Assembly: GCA_018417955.1 (NCBI GenBank)
Contig: JACTVC010000012.1
Coordinates: 372,001-436,000, forward strand
DNA length: 64,000 nt
Origin: Laccaria trichodermophora
Lineage: Eukaryota > Basidiomycota > Agaricomycetes > Agaricales > Hydnangiaceae
Reading direction: 5' to 3'
In this document: in pieces, positions 29,401 through 38,145 of the stretch
How positions within the stretch are numbered: the stretch's first letter is position 1
Layout: each line of letters begins with the position of its first letter
Program-made: the position numbers and the translations under genes
Notes under the pieces: generated by a model
Database searches by the model: none
Told to the model about the DNA's origin: nothing
What the model saw: the letters and a program-made list of their open reading frames with translations, nothing else

Positions 29401-31588
29401 GCCCCCCAGCCCAGAACAATTGGTTGAAGGGCTTAGCTTCAGTATTGCTAGCAAGACCCGTGTATCTTCCCTTGTCTGCTTCCTTACTATGGGTGTAGGG
29501 TCGTCTTTCATCTTTCGTAATACTAAGTTCTGCATTCGTAGCACACGCGGCATGCGAATGATTACAACTGTAGCTTGGCATAGATCTCTTGCGGTACTCG
29601 ACTTGTAGCCAGGAAACTGGCAACCTCCGAATGCGAATTCGATTAACTTGGGCACGTTTTTCATTTATGAAATGGACTCTAAATCCGGTAATCATAATGT
29701 CGCAATGATATATAGGGAAGGCATGATTCGGAGTTGGTAATGTTTCCCGCCAGTGTTGAGCATAGGAGGTCCTCGATCTCAGGCTTAGTTTGCGCAAGTT
29801 GGATGCCGCAGGCGCCCTGAAGCAATCCAAGGTGATGGTAGTAGTAGACATCAACAGCCTGGCTCTCATGGTCGTTGTATTGTTCGAGGGTGATCTGATC
29901 GCAAAACTGATGATCCTTGCTGGTTTCGATAATTGCTGCACAGAACCGTATTTCAATTCGTAAACATGTATAGAGTTCAGTACTAGAAGGTTCACGAATC
30001 TTCCTATACTCTGACCTCTATTTGCAGCGGGGTTGCGCGCAAAGTTCAGCCTTACGGTAGGAGCCGACGGGCCTTTCGAGACTTCGGACCCTTCCTTCTT
30101 CCATAAGTAATGAGGGGTCAAAGGTTGACACTGCAAGATTACAAGGGAAGTTGTTTCATCTTGAAATATTGTCCGGTTGGGCTCAATAAGAGTTTCGACG
30201 TAGATCAGGGAGTTGATAAGAAGATGGGAGTATCGCTTCTCTCGAGTTTGTTCTCGAGCACTTCTTCGTTTCTGAATCCTTCCATCAATTCTTTGAAGCC
30301 CTATCCAATGCGATACTTGCAGATTCATGAAGCCTTCGGGGATTGGACCATAACACCCCTCCTTAGTCTGTAAATTCTTCATAGAACATTTCGATAATAC
30401 TGTCGGACCTTGTCGTGGCAAGTGATAGGTAGGCAGTAACTCCGTTTGATTTAAATGAGGAGTTAGTAATTGTCGAAGGGAGTAGTCATAATTCAATAGG
30501 GGGTGGTCCCATTTTTGTATGGCCTTGGGCATTATATTATGTTCAACTCCATTAGAGGTCTCGAGTTTAGTAAAAGAGGCTGGAGTTTCCTCGACCAGTA
30601 GGTTGGGTCGAGGAAGGATCTCGCTTTGATCCTCGCTTCTGTTAAGTTCGGGGTTATTTGCGCTCTTTAAGACTGCAGTCATTTTGTTCGCGCTTCTGCA
30701 AGACGCGTGCATTCTATTCGCGCCTTTTGTGGCAGCGGGGTAGGAAGACAGTCTTATCAGGATGGGGCCTATTGCGAGTGGACTCGGTAATCTTGTACTC
30801 GTCAATGGTTTAAGACAGTCTTCCTTATGGGGAGAGTCACGGGGGTCTACTCTTTCTCTTTCCGTCTTAGCCAGTTCTGATTCCAACTCATGTAGTCGTG
30901 TGGTTTGAATAGAGGTTAAGGTCGTATGACGCTGTAGTATGCGGTGAGACGTATAAGCCCATGTGAAGCTTCCCCATTCTTGGTCATGGAAGTATATCAC
31001 CAGGACTTGAGGTGTATGATTCTTCGTGGAAACTATCTGGGAAGCTTCCAAAAGAGGGCTCCATTCAACCACGCAAGAAACGTCTGAATTGGAGCATCCT
31101 GCTAAATGTTGCTTTCGACAGACTTTTACTCGTTCCAATAGCGTTAGATTATTGCATACTAAAACATCCTTAACAGCGGTAAGGATGGGAATTTCAAAGG
31201 TATGATTCGTTGGTATAGCGACGTGTTGTATCCAGACCTGTAGATCCTTGATGACCCCGAAGATCCGGAATTCTTCCTTTCCAATTTGACTGTACGAAGA
31301 TGTTTGGGTTCCGTCATTCAGAACCTTGGATTGAGTAGCCGCGCTGGGGGCTGCGAGCCAATCGGGGTCGGCAAGGCAAACTTCCCGGGTAATCTTATCG
31401 GCGGCCTTTGTATTGAGGTAGTTCCCATAATTCTGAGAGATTGTAGGGTTTGGGGACGCTCCTTCTGAAGTTATAACATCTAAGTAATGGGGACACGTAA
31501 AGATCGGTTTGGACACCTTCGTAATGATGGGGTTTGCAAGTAAGAGGACTTTAACGTCCCAGCGTATCGTATGAGACTGGAACGTAAC
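26495..31588 (-). CDS. Giant-frame segment 3 (Gag-Pol-like derivative, about 1697 codons)
   Basis: Open from the TAG at 31589 to the TGA at 26495. No ATG near its start; the apparent start at 31516 is GTG, so readthrough or an older upstream start is implied. In order it has a Gag-like helical part, the knuckle-like CICARSKHILWEC (near 29285), an acidic segment, the GEVVGYLHDP linker region (near 28600), and near 27400-27190 RVITLGRGTFKSAE, TNHAALEQARDL and QRLAAWGAV, which follow RVISYWSRTLKSAE, TDHAALQWART and RRLAAWGAV in the gypsy RNase H. The stretch where reverse transcriptase should lie has no LPFG or YIDD motif. By-eye homology is suggestive, not proven. Confidence 0.6.
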   Translation of the reverse strand, partial: VTFQSHTIRWDVKVLLLANPIITKVSKPIFTCPHYLDVITSEGASPNPTISQNYGNYLNTKAADKITREVCLADPDWLAAPSAATQSKVLNDGTQTSSYSQIGKEEFRIFGVIKDLQVWIQHVAIPTNHTFEIPILTAVKDVLVCNNLTLLERVKVCRKQHLAGCSNSDVSCVVEWSPLLEASQIVSTKNHTPQVLVIYFHDQEWGSFTWAYTSHRILQRHTTLTSIQTTRLHELESELAKTERERVDPRDSPHKEDCLKPLTSTRLPSPLAIGPILIRLSSYPAATKGANRMHASCRSANKMTAVLKSANNPELNRSEDQSEILPRPNLLVEETPASFTKLETSNGVEHNIMPKAIQKWDHPLLNYDYSLRQLLTPHLNQTELLPTYHLPRQGPTVLSKCSMKNLQTKEGCYGPIPEGFMNLQVSHWIGLQRIDGRIQKRRSAREQTREKRYSHLLINSLIYVETLIEPNRTIFQDETTSLVILQCQPLTPHYLWKKEGSEVSKGPSAPTVRLNFARNPAANRGQSIGRFVNLLVLNSIHVYELKYGSVQQLSKPARIISFAIRSPSNNTTTMRARLLMSTTTITLDCFRAPAASNLRKLSLRSRTSYAQHWRETLPTPNHAFPIYHCDIMITGFRVHFINEKRAQVNRIRIRRLPVSWLQVEYRKRSMPSYSCNHSHAACATNAELSITKDERRPYTHSKEADKGRYTGLASNTEAKPFNQLFWAGGPITVTGKEFPLIRTRKGAIGGQDKSNRHPDLPREECICARSKHILWECPPSGKSNVPWNAIHEIHGESDPDENEEETFAAIKRDSIAVKMHEVINQTEALPIATYHRVLALQVHHDWRGIRHHEKRKSKGLSLVTGVSEQTPAKITKPVEDLQAVSERSVIRFINEHRELFGRVILAASARRDNLAIEVLVAYTTVFFIHRKAVARTEPKRSAKQHSDFVASNEAPIQPFTVTLGMESQDMMTASSLTTTVVNLLPWYVLGGEVVGYLHDPGVTMNKPRDEGHLHDLNIGVNQPRDEEILRKTANSAEANGDLEIIEYLIEAAPEHDGRFKDDFPWGPETTAFPKNPTVGNIDKPLDFEPETSFKFREKSSKVWCRDVAAREVNDRLRHVKARVQTPPLPNIHSTSEPANEAQPVKLKAIGRLLSKESQVSLSDIWTESIRLETAEDTEVKPVFRCRLGLWQTREMLLDLESAQSPMLDFMIHSKASLGFFLSNPVKSYGSHSIVILLEKLLQLERLALKEKVQAVLTLVHSTSKTLLPIPCEAIIRSPNHVSSCSMIAAPRSDLLSGVVERQGSADLEIILERVKDPHMNNLGPKPPMMNKSYWLCISALKLTLRIRLRLGQTTRVRNIKITLSQTKSEEVWEVINKMPPLVEKLHKEQYEVNLTNKWGATPVEVTKRTSRVITLGRGTFKSAEIYYKAIGTTCITNHAALEQARDLKKVNQRLAAWGAVTMVHRDPRHEINSALNNVDLPIKRDAVRHDVAQGAKDKMFRATTAPKATCPTRRQEDTKDSQVLDTCTRLLAAEGKHKEPPNSAKAAKDEFNNTSRIKSFSDSEIQGDFSLYPEIDLKAYPSGAKQSYMPRNKDWVELSRLPLVVDSIRHKATMFANHFQGGSSKIDLALYKLETRSACTEPCRYGIARLRGLFCCPIMNLSDKAYSAIYSTYRKTRMSHRTMMSSPLLKSTQVLSR

Positions 31589-34500
31589 CTAGCGCTCTTC
31601 TGCCATCATCTCTAGTTCCCTTTCCTTCTCGATTCGATTTAGCAGGGAGGCTAAGGTTTTGTCACTTTTGATTCTAGTATGTATGACCGCGCACAAGGCA
31701 GCGAACTGATTCAAGTTGGTGGCGTAAAGTTTCTGAGCAATTTTGTAGGAGGTCTTTGGCTCAGGATATTTCGCGCTCTCGTGAGCAGCAATGGTTAAGG
31801 CCGCGACTTCGTGGGGTGAGGGCGTCCGTTTATCATCTTGTGAGGTCCCTAGGCTCGGAGATGTTCTTCCCTGAGTCAGGATATCTAAGGAATGGAGACT
31901 CATGAGCGTGGGCCTCGATACGGATATGAGGGCGTGGTAGATGAGGACAATGTTCTCAATGTCCCAGATATTCGCACAGGACTCAATTAAGTCTTCACGC
32001 TCTACCGTCGCTGTTCCTGAATCGCATTCTCCTTCATTATGACTTGGCAAAGACGCTCGCATCTCGACTTCTCCGAACTCTCCTTGGGTAGCTGTGCCTA
32101 CAGTTACAAGCCGTTTCGCGGTGACGGTGGAAGGTTCCCAGGTCTTATTGGTGGAAACAGTTGTTTCTGGATGGTTCGCGCTCCTGGGAGCTGCGGTTAT
32201 TTTGGTTGAGCCCTTACTGGGTCTAGGCTTTCGATTCGAGCTTTGAGGAGCAATGGGATCCGGGAACCTGCCCACTAGGTTAATGTCGGTCAGCAAGTGG
32301 GGTCTTAGATGTTCAGGACTGGATAACGGAGAGAGATTGTCGCTCGTGAAAGCGATAGCATCCAAGTCAGGTTTATTCATAGTAGTTACTCCTTTTCCCT
32401 TTCCCCTCTTAGTCGTTGAAGTCATGAGTTGATTTTTAATGGAGACGATGATGTCGCAGAGCCTGTGACTAAGGTTGTCATTTCTAGCATAAGGAGCTGT
32501 CGAACTCGTTATGCGAGGAGGCAGGGAGGCTTGCCAGTGGGCACCTGGATTAAACAATGATGGTTGACATCTAGAGAGTTGCCAGGTCATGTGGCTGAGG
32601 TCGCTATCCTTTATGATAGGGGCTATCGAAGTTATCGAGAGAGGTAGTGGAAAGATCTGTTCACGACCGCCTGGCTTGAACGGTGGCAGTCGATGATTAG
32701 GGCGTTGACGGGGAGGAAATTCCCCAGAAGGTACAATTGCTAGATCTGTCGGGATCTGGGAGTTCTTAAGTAAGGAAATTGCCAAATCGACACTCATCGC
32801 AGTCGGGTCGTGATTCTCGAGAGCAGCGAGCATATGCGCTAACGAGGATGGGTAAGGAGTAGATCCAACATCCACTATGGCCAGGTCGTCATCTTTGAAA
32901 GCAGCAGGTATACACGCAATCGTGGAAGGGGAACGTGTAGAGTTGGCATTCATCATGGCCGAGTCTTTACCCCCAGAAGCAGCGTGTGGTCGCGCTATGG
33001 TAGGTACGGAGGGTACAGGAACGATGTTTGCTTTCATGGCCTGGATATTATCCTCAAAAGCAGCGGTTATACGCGCTATCGTGTATAGGGAAGACATGGG
33101 GTCGACATTCATCTTAGCTAGGTCGTTACTCTCATAGACAACGAGTATTCGTTTTAGCGTGGATGCAGGAGATATTGAGTAGTTGTCCGTCGTATCCAGG
33201 TGATTATTCTCAAAGGCGGCGGGTAATCGCATCATTGAGGGTACGGGAATGGTCTGCGTAGTTCGATGGATTGCTGCCTCTTCTTCATGCAGGGTAGTTG
33301 GGGATGAGGAGTTGTTGATCCGCCAAGGGATACTGACTCCCTCGACCGCTGCGAGAGTTCGTGCTGATGAGGTTTCCAGGGGTGGTTGACTGGTTGGATC
33401 AACGGTAGGCTCGTTTTTGCTCAGTTGAGGGTTTGTCTGCGAGAGGGAGTTCCAGTTTTCAAAATCCTGACGTCGGCAGTTCTTCATGCAACTGCTGCGG
33501 GCATAGCCCAAGTTGGTTGGGAGAGTTTGATTCTTTGACGATGTCCGGATTACTGAAAGCTGAGAACCGTTGCTTGACATAACCGAAGCGTTACCCTCGA
33601 AAGCGGCAGGTGATTGCGCTATCGAAGGAGTGGGGAAAGCAGAGCCATCATCTGTTGTGACCGAGCCGTTAACCTGAAGAATGGCGGGCGTATACACCAA
33701 TGTGGATAGGGGAGGGGCAAAGCCATCATCCGTCATGGCTAGATCATCCTCGAAGGCTACGGGTGTATACGCTAACGAAAATAGGGGGAGTGAAGGGGTG
33801 TCGTCCATCAAAGTTGAATCATTACCCTCGGAAGCAGCGGTCATTCGCGCTACTGAGGGTATGGGAGTGTAGCATGTGGCATGGGAAGATAGATGGTTTG
33901 TGGCCTCATCTTCACGCAATCGGGGGCTTGTGTCTATGATAGGGTGATGACAGAATGGAAATCTCCCAGGGAGTACGATCACTCTGCTTGGCTGCAATAG
34001 GGATTCCTGGCCTTCAAGGTCTTGCCGATGGCGGTTCCTCGCGCAACTGCTGCGGGCATAGCTCGTATTGGTGGGGAGAGGCAGTTTCTTTGACATTGTC
34101 GAGGTTATTGAAGGCTGTGAGCTGTAGTCTGTCGTAACCGAGTCGTGGTCCTCGAGAACAGCAGGTATTCGCACTATCATGGGTCTAGGAACGGCGAGGG
34201 CGCTTTGATAGTTCATTGTCTTGTCTTTACATAGAGTAGTTGAGGATGGAGAACTGTCGGTCAACTGAGTAGTGTAGTTGCCCTCGAAAGCTGCGAGATT
34301 TCGCGCTATCAAGAGTAAAGGATCACTACGAGAGGAGGAATCGACTTCAATGTCAAGCTCTTCTGCCCTCAATACTCCCTTCCCTTTTTCCCTAGCTCCT
34401 GTCGACGCTACGATTTCACAACTAGTAGATTGGATGGAGTGGTGGAATTCGGTCCAGTGGCGGTAGTCATTGGTAGGGTAGGTCATCAATTTCGTCGAAT

Positions 34501-34879
34501 AGGACGGTGAGGTGGTTTGCCCACAGACGCCTGGTTTAAACGGTGGCGATTGGTGATTAGGGCGATAACAGAATGGGAATTCTTCAGGAAATATCACCAT
34601 TGAGCTTGCCAGCGAGGGGGAACTCCAGCCTTCGAAGCCCTGATAACGGCAGTTTTTCACGCAACTGCGACGGGCATAGCTTGTGTTGGTTGTGAGAGGT
34701 CGTTTCGACATGGTCGGGGTTGTCAACGGCGTGAAGCCGTTATCTGTCTTAGCCAGGTGATTACCTCCGAAAGCAGCGGGTGGTCGCGCTATCATGGGTG
34801 TGGAAGATGTAGAGTCGATGCTCATCATGGCTGGGTTGTTATCTTTGAGAGCAGCGGACATACGCGCTAACGCGGACAT
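31589..34879 (-). CDS. Giant-frame segment 2, repeat-rich (1096 codons)
   Basis: Starts at the ATG at 34879 and ends in TAG at 31589. It is built of degenerate repeats: about fifteen copies of a core like IARIPAAFEGND followed by an acidic or Ser/Thr tail, and three copies of a longer block with SYARSSCxKNxRxQDxE and FPFCHxP. The repeats continue upstream through the TGA at 34889, so that stop is likely a mutation inside one protein. Composition is Ser, Thr, Pro and Ala rich. No known domain was recognised. Confidence 0.6.
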   Translation of the reverse strand: MSALARMSAALKDNNPAMMSIDSTSSTPMIARPPAAFGGNHLAKTDNGFTPLTTPTMSKRPLTTNTSYARRSCVKNCRYQGFEGWSSPSLASSMVIFPEEFPFCYRPNHQSPPFKPGVCGQTTSPSYSTKLMTYPTNDYRHWTEFHHSIQSTSCEIVASTGAREKGKGVLRAEELDIEVDSSSRSDPLLLIARNLAAFEGNYTTQLTDSSPSSTTLCKDKTMNYQSALAVPRPMIVRIPAVLEDHDSVTTDYSSQPSITSTMSKKLPLPTNTSYARSSCARNRHRQDLEGQESLLQPSRVIVLPGRFPFCHHPIIDTSPRLREDEATNHLSSHATCYTPIPSVARMTAASEGNDSTLMDDTPSLPLFSLAYTPVAFEDDLAMTDDGFAPPLSTLVYTPAILQVNGSVTTDDGSAFPTPSIAQSPAAFEGNASVMSSNGSQLSVIRTSSKNQTLPTNLGYARSSCMKNCRRQDFENWNSLSQTNPQLSKNEPTVDPTSQPPLETSSARTLAAVEGVSIPWRINNSSSPTTLHEEEAAIHRTTQTIPVPSMMRLPAAFENNHLDTTDNYSISPASTLKRILVVYESNDLAKMNVDPMSSLYTIARITAAFEDNIQAMKANIVPVPSVPTIARPHAASGGKDSAMMNANSTRSPSTIACIPAAFKDDDLAIVDVGSTPYPSSLAHMLAALENHDPTAMSVDLAISLLKNSQIPTDLAIVPSGEFPPRQRPNHRLPPFKPGGREQIFPLPLSITSIAPIIKDSDLSHMTWQLSRCQPSLFNPGAHWQASLPPRITSSTAPYARNDNLSHRLCDIIVSIKNQLMTSTTKRGKGKGVTTMNKPDLDAIAFTSDNLSPLSSPEHLRPHLLTDINLVGRFPDPIAPQSSNRKPRPSKGSTKITAAPRSANHPETTVSTNKTWEPSTVTAKRLVTVGTATQGEFGEVEMRASLPSHNEGECDSGTATVEREDLIESCANIWDIENIVLIYHALISVSRPTLMSLHSLDILTQGRTSPSLGTSQDDKRTPSPHEVAALTIAAHESAKYPEPKTSYKIAQKLYATNLNQFAALCAVIHTRIKSDKTLASLLNRIEKERELEMMAEER

Positions 34880-34888
34880 GGGCGAGGC

Positions 34889-35573
34889 TCAGGAGGTTTG
34901 GTGGTTTGTGATCTCATCTTTGTGCGGTGCATTCGAGGTCGAGGAGTTGTCGAACAGCCGAGTGGCGCTGTCACCCTCGAAAGCTGCGAGATTTCGCACT
35001 AACGAGGTTCCCGGGATGAATTGGCTGGCTGGGTCGATGGTTGACTCGTCTTTGCCCAATCGAGGACTTGCATGGGCGATACGGTAATGTCTGAATGGGA
35101 ATTGGTTGGAGAATACGACTGCTTGGCTCCGCTGTGAGGTGGGATTCCGGTCTTCAAGGTCCTGATGATGGCGGTTCTTCGTGCAACTATAGCAGGCATA
35201 GCTCGTGTAGATTGGGAGAGATTGTTTTCTTGACGTTGTCAGGGTTATTGAAGACTGTGAGCCATTGTCTGTCGTAACCGAGTCCTGACCCTCGAAAGCG
35301 GCGGGTATTCGCGCTAACATGGGCAAGGGAGATGTGGAGCCGTTGCCCTCGAAAGCAGCGGGTATTCGCGCTAACGAGGGTGTGGGATCATCGTGCAAGA
35401 CGTGGTCAACGGTTTTCTCACCAGTGTTAAGGTTTAGGTTTACCTGGGAGCCGGGAATTCTGGAAGGCGTCGTGAGTTGACAGGATCTGTCAATCAGACT
35501 TGCCTTATGTAGTTTCTCCGGGTCTCTGCACTCCAGGACTTCGTCTTGATGAAGTCCGCGGTGCCCCCACCAT
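34889..35573 (-). CDS. Giant-frame segment 1, start of the internal region
   Basis: In the same frame, just inside the 5' LTR, ending TGA at 34889. The frame is also open through most of the LTR but only from a TTG, so the real start is not fixed. It has three copies of the ARIPAAFEG core and one copy of the SYACYSCTKN block. It ends ITNHQTS before the stop and continues in the same repeat pattern afterwards. Confidence 0.5.
35556..35573 (-). promoter_or_regulatory. Putative primer-binding site of the 11.8 kb element
   Basis: One base after the 5' LTR the minus strand reads TGGTGGGGGCACCGCGG, beginning with TGG as needed to pair with a tRNA CCA end. The tRNA is not identified. Confidence 0.5.
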
Positions 35574-35945
35574 TGTGAAACCGAAGGGCTGATCGGGACT
35601 TCTCGACGAAGGCGTGAGTGCGAGATGGCGGCAGAGAATATTCGGGGTACGCGAGAGAGTGTTTGTAACGTGGTGCCGCGAGGCGATACCACGTTGAGAA
35701 TATCCTGTGACCCAGGAACTGGGGCGCGGTCACCCGGCGCAGGACTCTTGTATCCCGGAGGGGAGGCATAAGGTTGCCTAGCCGTATAGAAAAGGGGTGA
35801 CTCCGTCCACATGTAAAGTATAATGTGGTTGCAAAGTGAGTATATTTGTTGTGAATGCAACGCTACACAGAGCAGTGACAAATACAAGTAAATATGATGG
35901 TTCTAAGTCACGCAAGAAGTATACTTATACTACCATGCCGTTACA
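35574..35945 (-). repeat. 5' LTR of the 11.8 kb element
   Basis: Matches 24108-24479 with three visible base differences, suggesting a recent insertion. It is followed by CAATG (35946-35950), the right target copy. Confidence 0.95.
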
Positions 35946-36573
35946 CAATGTACTCACCCACTGTGTCTCGCAACCAGCTTGTTTGCACTTGAGGACCTCA
36001 TCCCCGGTGAAAATCAACTCCGATCAGGCCGAGTCAAAGTGACTATGGTCGATTTGCATGGCATGTGTGAGCATCAATCAAGTTAGATATATTTCAGGCG
36101 ATTTGCAAGGCTGACCCACACTAAAAACTGCACTGCGTACATGGCTTACATCGTGTAATATTGAATTGGATTGAACTCAAATCTATTTGTATAGAATTCT
36201 GTTGATAAAATGACACCTTACATCACTTCAATTCTAGGCAATCAGATCTACCTTGGAATAACCCGAGTCATTTTTGACTGGGCCTCATCCTCCAAGCCAT
36301 CTTTGACTATTCTAATGTTCATGTCATCAGTCAATGGACAAGTAGTTTGCTGGTAATAACTCATGAGGACACCACACTTGTGTGTAGATTTCGATGTAAT
36401 TCAATAATGATGACCCAAATCAAACCCAAATATGGCATGAAATTAATGAATATCTTGTTTTCTGGTGCTTGATGGTCTCTATTGGAGCTGTGTTCTTCCC
36501 GGTACAGTCTGTAGTTACTATATCATATGTCAAGATACTCAATTTGACAATCCAAGGCCCTCTGCTCAAGGGT

Positions 36574-36655
36574 CTTTTTTTTTTTCCCAGCCTGCGGCTG
36601 GACTAACTAACCAGGTCCCGGTATGGGATTCCTGGGCCGGCACCCCCTTGTCAAG
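36574..36655. repeat. Possible SINE-like fragment
   Basis: A poly-T run followed by CCCAGCCTGCGGCTGG and ending near GGCCGGCACCCCC. It interrupts coding-like sequence of the PHD-like host gene (DYAVGPLDKG on one side, LEQRALDCQIEYL on the other, both minus). A similar GGGGGTGCCGGC edge lies near 23846. It could also be an intron with unusual composition. Confidence 0.3.
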
Positions 36656-37514
36656 AGGTCCAACAGCATAATCAATGCTGTAGTTGACAATGTGGTCGAA
36701 GAGCTGCTTCTCCTTCTCGTGCCTCGGAGCTGGCATGATTGTAGGTGGTTCATTTGATTTACGCCTGCCTTTCCCTTTCACATTGCTATGTGAATAATTA
36801 GCTATGTAAGAAGAAGAGAAACAAAGGATCATACATGGAATGACCTGCAGGATGGGTGTTGGATGGTAGTTGGGGTATTATGCTCCACAGTGATTTGTCA
36901 TTGGTGTAGTATAGCGTCGTCTCGAGCCAGGACTTGCGGAGTTGTTCATCAGAAAGATAAAGGGAGTTGTACGATGTGACAGTAGGGTGCAGATATTTTG
37001 GCTGAGAGACATTGATATCTAAAGAGCTCAAGTACAAGCAAATTATTGAAGACTTGTGACGTACCTCGATGTTTAAAATATGCAGTCAATGGATTATCAA
37101 TCCATAACTTGCCACCATAGGCAACCCATGTATCGTGTCCAAAGATAAGCTCACCCAAGTTATGGTCTTTCTCCAGGCCAGCTCTGAGAAATGACAGCTC
37201 CACCAAATCAAAAAAGCCACTTTTGGAATCACAGCAGCGAGGCACCTCATCTGCACGAGCATTGGAGAGCCATGCCTTCAGAGCAAATCCATTAACACAC
37301 AGTCAGATAAATATAATAGAAACTTACCATGAGATCATTGTACTGAACACGAAGTCGCTTTGGAATATTGGTCTGGTCCTTGCCATGAACAGCAAGCCAC
37401 GAGGTGTACGCTAATCGATCACTGTTATCAGTGATGTTCACACCAAACGACATAGAGGTATGTACTCGAAATAGATTGTCAAGTGACAAGAACGCTAGGA
37501 CATAGTCGCCAAAG

Positions 37515-37519
37515 TCCAG
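37515..37519. repeat. Target duplication TCCAG, left copy
   Basis: TCCAG precedes the 5' LTR and recurs at 49530-49534 directly after the 3' LTR. Confidence 0.95.
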
Positions 37520-37945
37520 TGTAACGTACCATGGATTTCCACTCGTTTGACTCCTTCATCCTCTTCTGTTTATGTGATGCTCTATACTTACGCCTTTTAT
37601 TTTCTTTTCTTTGTCATTTATTCTCACGTTGTACCTAGCTGACACGTCGCAACTGCTCGAATACGATATCTTTTACCACCACCATCTACCTATCCTCAGG
37701 TTCCGAGTTGCTGTACTACCGGCCCTCACAACTCTGAGTTAGGTGATTCGTGTGTTAGAGCTCACGGTATCCTCTGAAAGGTTGACTTGAAGAGGACGGA
37801 TATCATCGAGTCTACGGTTGACGTTGACTACGATACATATCCAAGACCGACTGCTCTTGTCAAGATTGACTCGATCGTGGGTCATCACACCTTCGCTCGT
37901 CAGACTTTCGGGTTTCACGACGATTGACACAGTTTGACCCTCACA
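37520..37945 (+). repeat. 5' LTR of the gypsy element
   Basis: TGTAACGTACCATGG to GACCCTCACA, 426 bp, matching 49104-49529 with no difference found by eye. It is followed by AAGGTGGACACTG, where the primer-binding site should lie about four bases inside. Confidence 0.95.
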
Positions 37946-38145
37946 AAGGTGGACACTGTGGGAAATCGTCGACCAAACTGGCGAGTATCAATCTTCCTAG
38001 CAATTTTTTCATACTGAAAGACAACTCTTCTATTGTACACTCTTCATCTTCGCGTTCACCCCATTCAACGTCCGAGTCCCCATATAACTCAGCTATACAC
38101 GACGTATCCGACGCCGACGCATTTCATTCCTTCACGGATTCGGAG

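Larger units (their letters stand above)
24108..35945 (-). mobile_element. 11.8 kb gypsy-derived LTR element with one giant frame, no visible RT or integrase
   Basis: Two 372 bp LTRs with three differences seen by eye, TG...CA ends and a 5 bp duplication define a recent minus-strand insertion. A GGGGGGG polypurine tract precedes the 3' LTR and a TGG-starting primer site follows the 5' LTR. One reading frame is open from the 5' LTR to 25028, broken by only three stops (34889, 31589, 26495). Weak but ordered similarity to the neighbouring gypsy polyprotein is visible: a knuckle-like CICARSKHILWEC, a GEVVGYLHDP linker like GEVLATITDP, and NQRLAAWGAV like NRRLAAWGAV of its RNase H. No YxDD, HHCC or integrase DDE pattern was found. 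It resembles large non-autonomous derivatives but with very long coding frames. Confidence 0.85.
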
